DNA of 38,211 bases from Pseudorhodobacter antarcticus (GTDB lineage: Bacteria; Pseudomonadota; Alphaproteobacteria; Rhodobacterales; Rhodobacteraceae), in assembly GCA_945862465.1 (NCBI GenBank), contig CAMAYO010000017.1:1-38211 (forward strand). Direction: 5' to 3'. Made by a program: the position numbers and the translations under genes. The notes under the pieces were generated by a model that was not told the DNA's origin, ran no database searches, and was given only the letters and a program-made list of their open reading frames with translations. Position 1 is the first letter of the stretch, and each line of letters opens with the position of its first letter. This document shows, in pieces, positions 1-7,350 of the stretch.

Positions 1-527
1 CCAATGTGCCTTTGCCCGTGGGCGCTTTTCTGCAAGCCACAGCTGAAGGCGAAGCCGCCCTGCTCGCCAGTGTGAAAGGGGCTGTAGGCCCCGCCCGCCG
101 CATCATTGATCTGTTTGCTGGCATCGGCACCTTTGGCCTGCCCTTGGCCGAAAACGCCGAAATCCACGCCGTAGAGGGCGATGTTGCCATGCTGACCGCG
201 CTGGATAAGGGCTTTCGCATGGCCGAAGGGATCAAGCGCGTCACCAATGACATCCGCGATCTTTATCGCCGCCCGTTGGAGCCTGATGAGTTCAAGGGCT
301 ATGACGCCGTCGTCATTGACCCGCCGCGTGCTGGCGCTGAAGCGCAAAGCCACACCTTGGCCAAGTCGAAAGTGCCGGTGATTGCGGCCGTGTCATGCAA
401 CCCCGCCACCTTTGCCCGCGATGCCAAGATTTTGACCCAAGCCGGTTACAAGCTGAACTGGGTGCAGGTTGTCGACCAATTCCGCTGGTCGCCCCATGTG
501 GAATTGGCGGCGCAGTTCACGCTGTAA
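1..527 (+). CDS. Class I SAM-dependent RNA (uracil-5) methyltransferase, RumA/TrmA family, C-terminal part
   Basis: The 5' end lies outside the window; the frame is open from the first bases and stops at TAA 525-527. What remains is the Rossmann methyltransferase domain: the SAM-binding motif DLFAGIGTFGLPL near the start, DPPRAG as motif IV, and SCNPATFARD with the catalytic cysteine of the 5-methyluridine methyltransferases. The DQFRWSPHVELAAQF ending is typical of the family. Members methylate uridine in 23S rRNA or tRNA. The N-terminal TRAM/iron-sulfur region that would separate RlmC, RlmD and TrmA types is not visible, so no symbol is given. The family call is firm; the target nucleotide is unknown. 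Confidence 0.9.
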   Translation, partial: NVPLPVGAFLQATAEGEAALLASVKGAVGPARRIIDLFAGIGTFGLPLAENAEIHAVEGDVAMLTALDKGFRMAEGIKRVTNDIRDLYRRPLEPDEFKGYDAVVIDPPRAGAEAQSHTLAKSKVPVIAAVSCNPATFARDAKILTQAGYKLNWVQVVDQFRWSPHVELAAQFTL

Positions 528-603
528 CGCATCGCTTTAGAAGCCACTGGCCAGATCGCAGCCTTTGGGCTAGATCGTCAAAAAACCACAAGGCGGGCGG
601 GAT

Positions 604-1113
604 ATGGCAGGGTTTCTTCGGGTCATCTTTGTGACCTTTGCATTGTTCGGGCTGTCAGCCTGCCTTGAACTGCCCAAAAGCGCCAAGCATTATTCCTATA
701 ACGGCGAAAGCGTCACCACGATCGAGGTGCATAAGGCCGACCGCAAGATGTACTTGCTGCATGGGTCAAAGGTGCTGAAGGCCTATCGCATCCAGCTTGG
801 CGGCAATCCCTTGGGCCCCAAGCAGTTTGAAGGTGATGGCAAAACGCCCGAAGGCGCTTACCGCATCAGTCAGCACAATCCAAAGTCAACTTACCACCTG
901 TCGCTGCGCATTTCTTACCCCAACGATGCCCAAAGCGCCTATGCCAAGAGGGCTGGTAAAGAGCCGGGTGGGGATATTTTCATCCACGGTCAACCGGGTT
1001 GGACACGGGTGAAGGGGGATTGGACGGCGGGCTGCATCGCGGTGACCGACAAAGAGATCGAAGAAATCTACGCCATGGTCAACGATGGCACGCAGATCAA
1101 CATCTTCCCATAA
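604..1113 (+). CDS. L,D-transpeptidase (YkuD/ErfK-YafK type), probable lipoprotein
   Basis: A 169-residue protein. The N-terminus is a hydrophobic signal ending in LSAC, which fits a lipobox and suggests anchoring in the envelope. The rest is a YkuD domain: strand-rich TTIEVHKADRKMYLL, then IFIHG with the conserved histidine, then AGCIAV with the catalytic cysteine near residue 144. Enzymes of this fold form or break 3-3 peptidoglycan cross-links or attach proteins to peptidoglycan. The short spacing between His and Cys motifs resembles the YafK branch. The gene converges on the CAP-domain gene, with 8 bp between the stops and a stem-loop over the junction. A second YkuD gene follows at 1830. 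The exact reaction is inferred from the family only. Confidence 0.87.
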   Translation: MAGFLRVIFVTFALFGLSACLELPKSAKHYSYNGESVTTIEVHKADRKMYLLHGSKVLKAYRIQLGGNPLGPKQFEGDGKTPEGAYRISQHNPKSTYHLSLRISYPNDAQSAYAKRAGKEPGGDIFIHGQPGWTRVKGDWTAGCIAVTDKEIEEIYAMVNDGTQINIFP

Positions 1114-1114
1114 A

Positions 1115-1131
1115 GGCCGTTTTAAACGGCC
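1115..1131. terminator. Stem-loop between convergent genes
   Basis: GGCCGT (1115-1120) pairs with ACGGCC (1126-1131) around a 5-nt loop, right after the stop at 1113 and overlapping the last codons of the convergent CAP gene. It is symmetric and could end transcripts from both sides, but neither side has a long U-run. It is therefore a weak or factor-assisted terminator at best. Confidence 0.5.
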
Positions 1132-1640
1132 GCGCCCAGAAGCATGGTCCACCACAACTTGCCCGAGGGTTCTTGGAACCAAGAAAATCCCATCTCGGTC
1201 GCCCGTGCATCCAAAACCATATCGCGGGTGTCGGCTTGGTTCATCCAATCTGACAGGGTGACCAGTTCGGTCTGATAGGTTTCGGAAATCAACTCTCCCA
1301 GCAGTTTGCCGGTGTAACCAACCCGCTCTACCCGCACCAAGGGCGAGGAGCCGTCAGACCCAAAGTGCCACGGGCGGTTTTGCACTGCCATGTCGCGCGA
1401 ATGGGTGGCGCAGGCGGCGATCAGGGCGGCGTTCAACTGCACCTGCGGCGCGCCTTTGCTTTGGCGCAGCACGTTCACGGCATCCAGCATCCGATACAAA
1501 ATCGCTGATTCGTCACCCGGTTTAATGGCATACACCTGCGGCAAAGGCTTGCCGTCTGACCCAACAGGGGCGGGGGCAGGTTTGGCACAAGCTGCCAAAG
1601 CCGCTGCGGCACCTAGAAGCAAAGCTGTGCGTCGATCCAT
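1122..1640 (-). CDS. CAP-domain (SCP/PR1-like) lipoprotein
   Basis: A 172-residue protein. It starts with a twin-Arg-like MDRRTALLLG signal and a lipobox LAAC, so it is probably a lipoprotein in the outer envelope. The mature part is a CAP/SCP domain: LNAALIAACATHSRDMA contains the conserved histidine helix, ELISETYQT the conserved glutamate region, and the end LWWTMLLGA the final strand. Bacterial CAP proteins of the YkwD type are secreted, and their biochemical role is mostly unknown. It sits between two L,D-transpeptidases, which hints at a cell-wall role, but that is inference from position only. Confidence 0.85.
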   Translation of the reverse strand: MDRRTALLLGAAAALAACAKPAPAPVGSDGKPLPQVYAIKPGDESAILYRMLDAVNVLRQSKGAPQVQLNAALIAACATHSRDMAVQNRPWHFGSDGSSPLVRVERVGYTGKLLGELISETYQTELVTLSDWMNQADTRDMVLDARATEMGFSWFQEPSGKLWWTMLLGAAV

Positions 1641-1829
1641 ATTGCGTCACCTGTCTTGGGCCTTAAGCGGGCCTTAGAAATCCCTGCGCCGTCCTTAGCG
1701 CATATCTTTGGCAAGAAAAACCCATGGCAAAGGCACACGACTTAACTTGGCTGTGAATTGCTGCGGCCGCCCTTTCGGTGTAAGAAACCCCCAAATCGGG
1801 CCGAGCCGTGATAAAAAGGAGATCAGCGC

Positions 1830-2438
1830 ATGACTGACGACACCAAAACCCTAGGTCGCCGCCTGTTTATGACAGGGGCTGCCGCAGGCTTAACAGCTGC
1901 CGCACTTCCGGCGCAGGCGCAAAGCTTTGCCAACTCAACCGAATTTGAAACCCCCACGACCGAAGGCAACGAACGCGCGAACGTGTCTAGCTTTCGCTTG
2001 ATGTCGTGGCAGGACTACTTCCCGAACACCGACCATGGTGTGATCTTGGTCGATATCACCTCTCGTGCGCTGCATTTTTGGTCTGAGGATCAGTCGATCT
2101 ATCGGCTATACCCGACCTCGGTGCCGCTGACCGAAGAGCTTACCAAGCGTGGCAGAACCACCGTCATTCAAAAAGTCGTAAACCCGCGCTGGGTCGCCAC
2201 ACAGGGAGAGTTGGAACGCAATCCCGATTGGCCCAAATCGGTTGAAGGTGGATCGCCCGAAAACCCCTTGGGAATTAGGGCGTTGTATCTGGGTTGGCCG
2301 ACGTACCGCATCCACGGAACCCACGACACCCGCAAAATCGGCCGCCGCTCGTCCAATGGCTGCATAGGGCTTTACAACGAACATATCGTCGAATTGTTCG
2401 AGCTGGCCTCGGATGGCACGCAGGTCTTGCTGATCTAG
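1830..2438 (+). CDS. L,D-transpeptidase with probable Tat signal
   Basis: A 202-residue protein preceded by a good Shine-Dalgarno (AAGGAG, ending 9 bases before the ATG). The N-terminus GRRLFMTGAAAG followed by an Ala-rich stretch ending in AQAQ looks like a Tat-type signal cleaved near residue 30. The YkuD domain runs to the C-terminus: YRIHGTHDT carries the conserved histidine and SSNGCIGL the catalytic cysteine near residue 178. The wider YkuD family forms 3-3 cross-links or binds outer-membrane proteins to peptidoglycan. It is more canonical (SNGCI) than its neighbour at 604. Upstream (1641-1829) is 189 bp with no gene, presumably its promoter and that of the divergent CAP gene. Confidence 0.9.
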   Translation: MTDDTKTLGRRLFMTGAAAGLTAAALPAQAQSFANSTEFETPTTEGNERANVSSFRLMSWQDYFPNTDHGVILVDITSRALHFWSEDQSIYRLYPTSVPLTEELTKRGRTTVIQKVVNPRWVATQGELERNPDWPKSVEGGSPENPLGIRALYLGWPTYRIHGTHDTRKIGRRSSNGCIGLYNEHIVELFELASDGTQVLLI

Positions 2439-2664
2439 GGTAGCCCCTGACGCAATGGATTCCATGTGTCAAAATTGTGACGGATGCAAAAGAAGGCTCC
2501 AAAGTGTTGCTTTTTTGACGATTTTTGCGCATTGTGCCTCACAAGATGCGCTGAAAGTGTTGCAATGTTGCCTTTGACCTGCTTGTAAAGTAACAAGAGG
2601 AACTGTCTTGGACGCGCCCGCCGCCTCTGCGAACATCGGTTTGGCGCTTTAAATGGAGAATACT

Positions 2665-2844
2665 ATGAAAAAGATCGCTCTCGCCGCCGTGTTGTCCCTG
2701 GCTGCTTCGTCCGCTTTCGCTGGCGGCGCTGCCACTCCAACCGTAGCTCCTGAAGTCACCGCAACCACCTCGTCGTCGGCTGGTGGCATGGTTGTTCCGC
2801 TGCTGCTGCTGCTGGTTGTCGCTGCTGTCGCTTCGTCGAACTAA
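2665..2844 (+). CDS. Small exported protein with hydrophobic tail, copy 1
   Basis: A 59-residue protein. ATG 2665 is preferred over ATG 2653 because TGGAG sits about 8 bases upstream of it and because the paralogue at 3063 also begins MKK. A cleavable signal (MKKIALAAVLSLAASSAFA) is followed by a short Pro/Thr-rich spacer and a C-terminal hydrophobic segment, GGMVVPLLLLLVVAAVASSN. The last 24 residues are identical to those of the next gene. It is probably anchored in a membrane with a tiny periplasmic part. I do not recognise a named family, though such proteins are familiar near Rhodobacterales housekeeping genes. It has its own terminator. Confidence 0.75.
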   Translation: MKKIALAAVLSLAASSAFAGGAATPTVAPEVTATTSSSAGGMVVPLLLLLVVAAVASSN

Positions 2845-2880
2845 TCTAAGCGCGGTCCGGTTTTCCGGTATCGCTCGAAA

Positions 2881-2906
2881 GGCGGCAGTCAAACTGCCGC
2901 CTTTTT
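2881..2906 (+). terminator. Intrinsic terminator after small protein copy 1
   Basis: A perfect 8-bp stem GGCGGCAG / CTGCCGCC with loop TCAAA is followed directly by five T. It is a textbook rho-independent terminator, 36 bp after the stop of the first small gene, so each copy is a separate transcription unit. Confidence 0.92.
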
Positions 2907-3062
2907 CTTTGTAAGCTATGGTTTATCAGGCAATTCTTGTTCAAATTTCTGCTTGGGCAGTTGCAAAAGCGCTGCCAAAATGCTTTTATGCTGCCACGAG
3001 CAACAATTCTGTCGCGTCCCACGCGGATCAAGCGGCTGAATAAATCATAAACGGAGATCAAA

Positions 3063-3248
3063 ATGAAAAAATTCGCTCTCGCCGCCGCCCTGACTCTGGC
3101 TGCTTCGACCGCTTTCGCTGGCGGTATGGCTGCACCTGTTGTTGAAGCTGCACCGGTTGTCGCTGAAACCACCTCGTCGTCCGCTGGCGGCATGGTTGTT
3201 CCGCTGCTGCTGCTGCTGGTTGTGGCTGCTGTCGCTTCGTCGAACTGA
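3063..3248 (+). CDS. Small exported protein with hydrophobic tail, copy 2
   Basis: A 61-residue paralogue of the gene at 2665, with ACGGAG upstream of ATG. The signal peptide (MKKFALAAALTLAASTAFA) and spacer differ slightly, whereas the tail from TTSSSAGGM to VASSN is the same. The 219-bp space between the copies (2845-3062) holds the first terminator and a promoter region with no further gene. The conserved tail with a diverged spacer suggests selection on the membrane or tail part. The function is unknown. Confidence 0.75.
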   Translation: MKKFALAAALTLAASTAFAGGMAAPVVEAAPVVAETTSSSAGGMVVPLLLLLVVAAVASSN

Positions 3249-3294
3249 GCATTACGAACTGAAGTTCGCTTCAGAACTACAGGCACAAATTTCA

Positions 3295-3322
3295 AAGGAC
3301 GGCGGGCAACTGCCGTCCTTTT
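3295..3322. terminator. Bidirectional terminator between small gene and hemH
   Basis: AAGGACGGC (3295-3303) pairs with GCCGTCCTT (3312-3320) around an 8-nt loop, with T-rich sequence on the plus side. On the minus strand the stem is followed by TTTGAAATTT, so it can also end hemH transcripts (stop at 3332). Confidence 0.85.
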
Positions 3323-3331
3323 CATTTGGCG

Positions 3332-4393
3332 TTACGCCAACCAACCGCCCAGATTTTCGCGGATGATGCCCGAAAGCGCTGCGATATGGGCGGGCTGGTC
3401 GTTCAGGCAGGGAATGTAGGTAAAGCTTTCGCCACCTGCGTGCATAAAGGCTTCGCAAATCTCGCCCTGAATTTCTTCCAGCGTTTCAATGCAATCGGCC
3501 GAAAAGGCAGGGGCCATAACCGCGATGCGCTTTTTGCCAGCCTTGGCCAATTCAGCAACGTGTTCGACGGTATAGGGCTTTAGCCAAACTTCGCGGCCGA
3601 AGACGGATTGGAAGCTGACATCGATCGCCCCCTTTTCCCATCCCAAAGCCTCACGCAAGAGGCGCGTGGTTTTCATGCATTGGCAATGATAGGGGTCGCC
3701 CTCCATTAAATAGCGCAGGGGCATGCCGTGATAGCTGGTCACCAGAACGTCGGGCTTATGCTCTAGCTTGGCATAGGCATCCGTCACCGACTGCGCCAAG
3801 GCATTGATATACAGCGGATGTTCAAAGTATTCCGCCACGGTCCGCACCGCAGGCTGGCGCTTTTCGCTCGCCAAAGCGCGAAAGAAGGCATCGTTGGCCG
3901 TGGCTGACGTGGCGCCCGCGTAATGCGGATAAAGCGGGAAGAACACGATCTTCTCACAGCCAGCCGCAATCATAGCTTTGACCTTGGACGCGGTTGACGG
4001 GTTGCCATAGCGCATACAGAAATCAACCATGATCTCGTCGCCGTAAACCGCCGTCAGGCTGTCTTTGATCGCCGCTGTCTGCTGCTTGGTGATGGTCAGC
4101 AGGGGGCTTTCGTTCAGATCGTGGTTCCAGATCGACTTGTAATTCGCCCCAGATTTTGACGGACGCACCGTCAGGATGATGCCCTGCAGAATAGGTTGCC
4201 ATTTCCAATCGGGCAGATCGACGACGCGCTTATCGGACAAAAACTCGTTCAAATAGCGGCGCATCGGCCAGTAGTCATAGCCATCCGGCGTGCCCAGATT
4301 GGCCAGAAGCACGCCCACCCGTGGGGTTTTCACCACGGGGTGGCTGGCCGGTGCATGGGCCAAGCGTCCGGTTCCTGGGGCGACGTCCGTCAT
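3332..4393 (-). CDS. hemH: Ferrochelatase
   Basis: A 353-residue protein of normal bacterial length; ATG is preceded by AAGGAG. It inserts ferrous iron into protoporphyrin IX, the last step of protoheme synthesis, at the cytoplasmic face of the membrane. Visible motifs are GVLLANLGTPD at the start of the domain, the catalytic histidine in SYHGMP, DVSFQSVFGREVWLKPYT, and the metal-site glutamate in CIETLEEI. The gene reads away from the genomic island: its start codon is only 23 bp from the attL repeat. Any promoter it uses must therefore lie in the last bases of core DNA or inside the island end. Confidence 0.97.
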   Translation of the reverse strand: MTDVAPGTGRLAHAPASHPVVKTPRVGVLLANLGTPDGYDYWPMRRYLNEFLSDKRVVDLPDWKWQPILQGIILTVRPSKSGANYKSIWNHDLNESPLLTITKQQTAAIKDSLTAVYGDEIMVDFCMRYGNPSTASKVKAMIAAGCEKIVFFPLYPHYAGATSATANDAFFRALASEKRQPAVRTVAEYFEHPLYINALAQSVTDAYAKLEHKPDVLVTSYHGMPLRYLMEGDPYHCQCMKTTRLLREALGWEKGAIDVSFQSVFGREVWLKPYTVEHVAELAKAGKKRIAVMAPAFSADCIETLEEIQGEICEAFMHAGGESFTYIPCLNDQPAHIAALSGIIRENLGGWLA

Positions 4394-4416
4394 CTTTTGC
4401 TCCTTGATTCGTCAGC

Positions 4417-4436
4417 GACAGATAGTGGCATTCTGC
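4417..4436 (+). repeat. attL core repeat
   Basis: The 20 bp are identical to 13082-13101, and flanking bases differ on both sides. Within it, ACAGATA and the inverted ATTCTGC flank GTGGC, which resembles two imperfect inverted core-binding sites around a short overlap region, as expected for a tyrosine recombinase crossover. Confidence 0.85.
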
Positions 4437-4480
4437 TTTTCATCACCAAATACCCCTTATTCCCTTAGAAATAAGGCTTT

Positions 4481-4513
4481 CCGCTACTGTTTTGGATACT
4501 ATAATGGATACTA
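4481..4513 (+). repeat. Arm-type repeats, left end
   Basis: TGGATACTA occurs at 4493-4501 and 4505-4513 in the same orientation, preceded by CCGCTACT. The block 4481-4501 matches 13017-13037 at the right end at 19 of 21 positions. Paired repeats inside both ends are typical integrase arm sites. A 7-bp inverted repeat (CCTTATT 4455-4461 / AATAAGG 4470-4476) lies between core and arms and may be an accessory or excisionase site. Confidence 0.7.
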
Positions 4514-4576
4514 TCATGTCTTTTATTTCGTGGCTCACACTGCTACCAAGGCTTCATTACTAGGGGATCACCAGAA

Positions 4577-5902
4577 ATGCCATTCCATCCAGCAACACTT
4601 AGTTTCCTGCTATCAAAGGGCAAATACTACGCCTGTGTGACGATCCCCAAAGACCTACAAGCCCAGTTTGGCAAAACCCAGATCAAGAGGTCTACAGGCA
4701 CGGCTGACCGAAAAGAGGCACAGCGCCGCTTGCACTCGCTCGAACAGGAAATCTACAGGCTGTTCAACCCTATCAAGGACGAGGTGGAGTTCTTCGCTGC
4801 TGCATTGCAAGCGACATGGGATGAAGACTTTGTGACAGACGAAGAACTGAATGATCCCCAAAAGCTAAGGCAAGCCCTCGCCCACTTACTCAAAGTCGCT
4901 CAGACAGAATCGAAGCGTCCAAGATTGCCTTGGGATCAAGAAGACGGCGAAGCAGGGTGGCTTAAAGACTTTGCCACAGACACTGCCGTTCCGGCTCTTA
5001 CCAAGATGCACAATGACACCTTCGCCAACGGTGATCCTGATGCCCTAACCTTCGCTGACCTACGGGCAAGTTACTTTGAAGGCCCCCTGAGCATTGCTGC
5101 AAGCACTGTCACTTCAAGCAAACTTGCCACCAAGGAGTTTTCAGACTTCATTGGCCCCAAGATAGCTAAGGACATCCGAACGCCTGACATCGTGCAATAC
5201 TGCCGCTTCTTGCACTCCAAGGGCATAGCCAATAGCACAATCAAAGGCCGTGTGGCTAAAGCATCCGCAGTATTCACAAGCGCCAAAGCACTTGGTCTAG
5301 TCGGTGATAACCCTTGCTTAGGCATCAAGTTGACTGATTTTGGTGTCGCTCCAGAGAACTATGCGCCTTTGTCAGGAGAAGAAATAACAGCACTCTTCGC
5401 GCTAGAGATGCCACCACAAGAGCGGTTGGTTTTCCAACTTCTTATGACTAGCGGGTGTCGCTTGGATGAGGTCGCAACCCTGATTTGGTCAGACATAACT
5501 GTTGAGACAGACATTCAACTTCTTGATCTGAGTAGAAGGCCAAAACTTAGGAAGAATAAAGGTTCAGCCCGTAAGATACCGATACATCCTAAGGTAACCC
5601 TACCCCCAAGAGGCGAACCAGACGCGCCATTGTTCAACTATCGTCGTCTGAAAAGTGGTAAGTCTCAGAATGCCAGCACCACCTTGATGTCCTACATACG
5701 GCAGGTCACCAATGATAGGTTAAAGGTAGTTCACAGCCTCAGAGGCTCGTTTAAAGACAGTATGCGTGATCTTGGTGTGGCAGAAGACTTGCAGGATTTC
5801 CTCACTGGGCATTCCCTTGGTGATTTACCTCGCAAGTATGGCAGAGGCCCAGCAATGAGCGTGCGCTATGAAGCAATCTGCAAACTGCCCGTTCCTTGGT
5901 AA
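4577..5902 (+). CDS. Tyrosine-type site-specific integrase
   Basis: A 441-residue protein. The N-terminal part (about 1-60) resembles the short domain common in alphaproteobacterial integrases (KGKYYACVTIPKDLQ). A core-binding helical domain sits around residues 160-260. The catalytic domain has Arg in SGCRLDEVATL, the beta-hairpin Lys in KNKGSARKIP, His-x-x-Arg in VHSLRGSFKD, a second His in TGHSLGD, and the nucleophilic Tyr in RKYGRG. All key residues are present, so it should be active. AGGGG lies about 11 bases before the ATG. Its position next to attL and the arm repeats identifies it as the enzyme that inserted the island. No excisionase gene was recognised. Confidence 0.95.
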   Translation: MPFHPATLSFLLSKGKYYACVTIPKDLQAQFGKTQIKRSTGTADRKEAQRRLHSLEQEIYRLFNPIKDEVEFFAAALQATWDEDFVTDEELNDPQKLRQALAHLLKVAQTESKRPRLPWDQEDGEAGWLKDFATDTAVPALTKMHNDTFANGDPDALTFADLRASYFEGPLSIAASTVTSSKLATKEFSDFIGPKIAKDIRTPDIVQYCRFLHSKGIANSTIKGRVAKASAVFTSAKALGLVGDNPCLGIKLTDFGVAPENYAPLSGEEITALFALEMPPQERLVFQLLMTSGCRLDEVATLIWSDITVETDIQLLDLSRRPKLRKNKGSARKIPIHPKVTLPPRGEPDAPLFNYRRLKSGKSQNASTTLMSYIRQVTNDRLKVVHSLRGSFKDSMRDLGVAEDLQDFLTGHSLGDLPRKYGRGPAMSVRYEAICKLPVPW

Positions 5903-6086
5903 ACGCTCATAGGAAGCCCGCCCAGCGCGATGTCGTGTTAGCGCCACCTATGCCTATCTTTTGCACAGATGACGCTGTACGGCCTCTCCTAGCCTAAGAA
6001 GACTATGCTAAGCCATACTATAGGCATCAGCCACAGTAGAGCCAGCATATGCTTCTTCAGAGATGGGTTTTTAGGAAAGTTTTCCA

Positions 6087-6833
6087 TCACAAAGACCCGT
6101 GCTGACCATAACAGCCGTAGCTGGTCTCCTCGCGATTATAGTCGCCACGTGTCAGCAGGGCAAAACGGACAAGGTGGTTACCCCAGAACCTCACACCAGC
6201 AATGTTCAGGGTCTGCAGGAACTGTTGGTGGTTTGTCACAACCAGCCCGCCTTCAGCGATCTCTGCCATAAAGACTTGAGCCAGAGCGCACTCCTCGCGC
6301 AGTTTGATCCTAAACTGCTCTACCCTTTCAGGTGTGGCTGGCACGTGGTCACACTGAAGGAACCTGACAGACGGCGCTGCTTTGGCATCAAATGCCCCAA
6401 TAGTGTTGGCTAGATCGATAATCTGGGCATAGAAGCACTTATACGCACCAAGGCTCTGAACATCCTCGTAACGCAGGGTCAACATAGCTGCGCGAGTTCG
6501 ATAAGCCGTATTACTCTTACTGATCAGTGTGTTCCTCTCATCAGCATCAGCAGCGACAGTCTCCCAACTTGCCTCTTTATCAATGAAATCAGGCTTGACG
6601 TAGAAGTTGGAGCGCATATCGACCCGCCCAAGGACACCACCAGCCACAAGTGCATCTGTTATTTTGGCCTGTCCTAGCAACTTCACGCTAGGCTTGTGAT
6701 GTTGAGCCAGACCGTCACAGATAACACCAAGCACATCTACAACATCCAAACGCAAGCGCTGGTCAACAGCACCTAGTGCCTTAGCCGCAGCCGTATCTGC
6801 TTTGTGGTTCTTAGCTTTAAACTTAATAGTCAT
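6087..6833 (-). CDS. Hypothetical island protein, 248 aa
   Basis: I do not recognise the family. ATG 6833 is chosen because it begins 4 bases after the stop of the zinc-ribbon gene upstream, suggesting translational coupling; an in-frame ATG at 6848 (MKVKKM) is possible. The protein begins with a basic MTIKFKAKNHK stretch, then a helical, Ala/Leu-rich region and a mixed region with VKPDFIDKEASW. The C-terminal half (EQFRIKLREECALAQVFMAE) is probably alpha-helical. It has no signal peptide or membrane segment, so it is probably cytosolic. It converges with the integrase; the 184 bp between them hold only an 8-bp inverted repeat (5950-5957 / 6020-6027) and no gene. It may be an element-specific replication or regulatory protein, but nothing in the sequence proves this. 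Confidence 0.6.
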   Translation of the reverse strand: MTIKFKAKNHKADTAAAKALGAVDQRLRLDVVDVLGVICDGLAQHHKPSVKLLGQAKITDALVAGGVLGRVDMRSNFYVKPDFIDKEASWETVAADADERNTLISKSNTAYRTRAAMLTLRYEDVQSLGAYKCFYAQIIDLANTIGAFDAKAAPSVRFLQCDHVPATPERVEQFRIKLREECALAQVFMAEIAEGGLVVTNHQQFLQTLNIAGVRFWGNHLVRFALLTRGDYNREETSYGCYGQHGSL

Positions 6834-6837
6834 TTTC

Positions 6838-7056
6838 TTAACTTTCATATGTTGAGTATCGAATCCTGAACGGACCGCAGTTGATTTCCTGAAGACAGTT
6901 GATGCAGCAACTCCACCAGATACCCGAACGAGGGTCATGGAAGGTCTTGGCTGACTTGCATCGGATGCACTGATCCGAATACTTGATCTTGCTGTTGGTG
7001 GCTGTGTGCTTGGCTTTATAAGAAGGAACTTTAAAGCCGTGTTGGGGATTGTTCAC
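6838..7056 (-). CDS. Small zinc-ribbon protein
   Basis: A 72-residue protein with a GTG start. AGAGG lies 9 bases upstream, and the nearby ATG at 7058 is out of frame and stops at once. The middle carries CIRC followed about 17 residues later by CCINC, the two knuckles of a zinc ribbon. The N-terminus is basic, as in small nucleic-acid-binding proteins. It forms a two-gene unit with the 248-residue gene downstream. Its 5' side is the unusual array of stem-loops at 7084-7350, whose last hairpin ends 27 bases before the start codon. It could be a DNA/RNA-binding regulator; the function is not established. Confidence 0.6.
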   Translation of the reverse strand: MNNPQHGFKVPSYKAKHTATNSKIKYSDQCIRCKSAKTFHDPRSGIWWSCCINCLQEINCGPFRIRYSTYES

Positions 7057-7083
7057 ATTATTAAACCTCTAAATATATGCGGA

Positions 7084-7321
7084 AAAGACCCCACCAGTCT
7101 TGATGCCACGGGAATGGACATCGCAACTGATGGGGTAAGTCTTTGTGTAGGACTCGATGGAAGACGCTCCATCAATTCAACTACTGCTCGTCTATGCACA
7201 GTAACTTCGATAACTTGGATTTACGAAGCTACACAGACCATTTCTGGACCTCGTAGAGGTTAAGATGCCTGTCGGCATGGCCTGATAATCGGGACGAGTG
7301 TCCGACTATTCTGATTAGAAT
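7084..7321. ncRNA. Dense array of stem-loops, candidate structured RNA or leader
   Basis: Eight non-random pairings lie end to end. (a) A 61-nt imperfect hairpin, 7084-7144: AAAGA/TCTTT, CCCCA/TGGGG, CAGT/ACTG, GATG/CATC, CCA/TGG, about 21 pairs. (b) P1 TGTGTAG 7144-7150 / CTACACA 7229-7235, enclosing three hairpins at 7156-7173 (GATGGA/TCCATC), 7182-7203 (TACTG/CAGTA) and 7205-7228 (CTTCG/CGAAG). (c) Hairpins at 7248-7260, 7265-7278, 7289-7305 and 7308-7321. No credible ORF covers it. Read on the minus strand, the large hairpin ends in GGGGTCTTTT just before the zinc-ribbon gene and could act as an attenuator, with the P1 junction as a sensor. C/A mismatches become G-U pairs on that strand, slightly favouring minus. 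A DNA role such as an origin cannot be excluded. Confidence 0.5.
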
Positions 7322-7328
7322 TGGTGTG

Positions 7329-7350
7329 AAAAAAACGACAAAGAGTGTCG
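7329..7350 (-). terminator. Intrinsic terminator, minus strand
   Basis: On the minus strand the stem CGACA / TGTCG (5 bp, 5-nt loop, 7350 to 7336) is followed by seven T (7335-7329). It would end a leftward transcript coming from 7384-7626 before the stem-loop array. On the plus strand there is no U-run. Confidence 0.7.

Noticed and set aside
7143-7240. tRNA-like cloverleaf with a final CCA on the plus strand
   Set aside because: The stem topology and GACCA end resemble a tRNA, but the loops are wrong: the anticodon-position loop is 12 nt and the T-position loop 14 nt, with no canonical D or T loop. Treated as part of the structured array instead.
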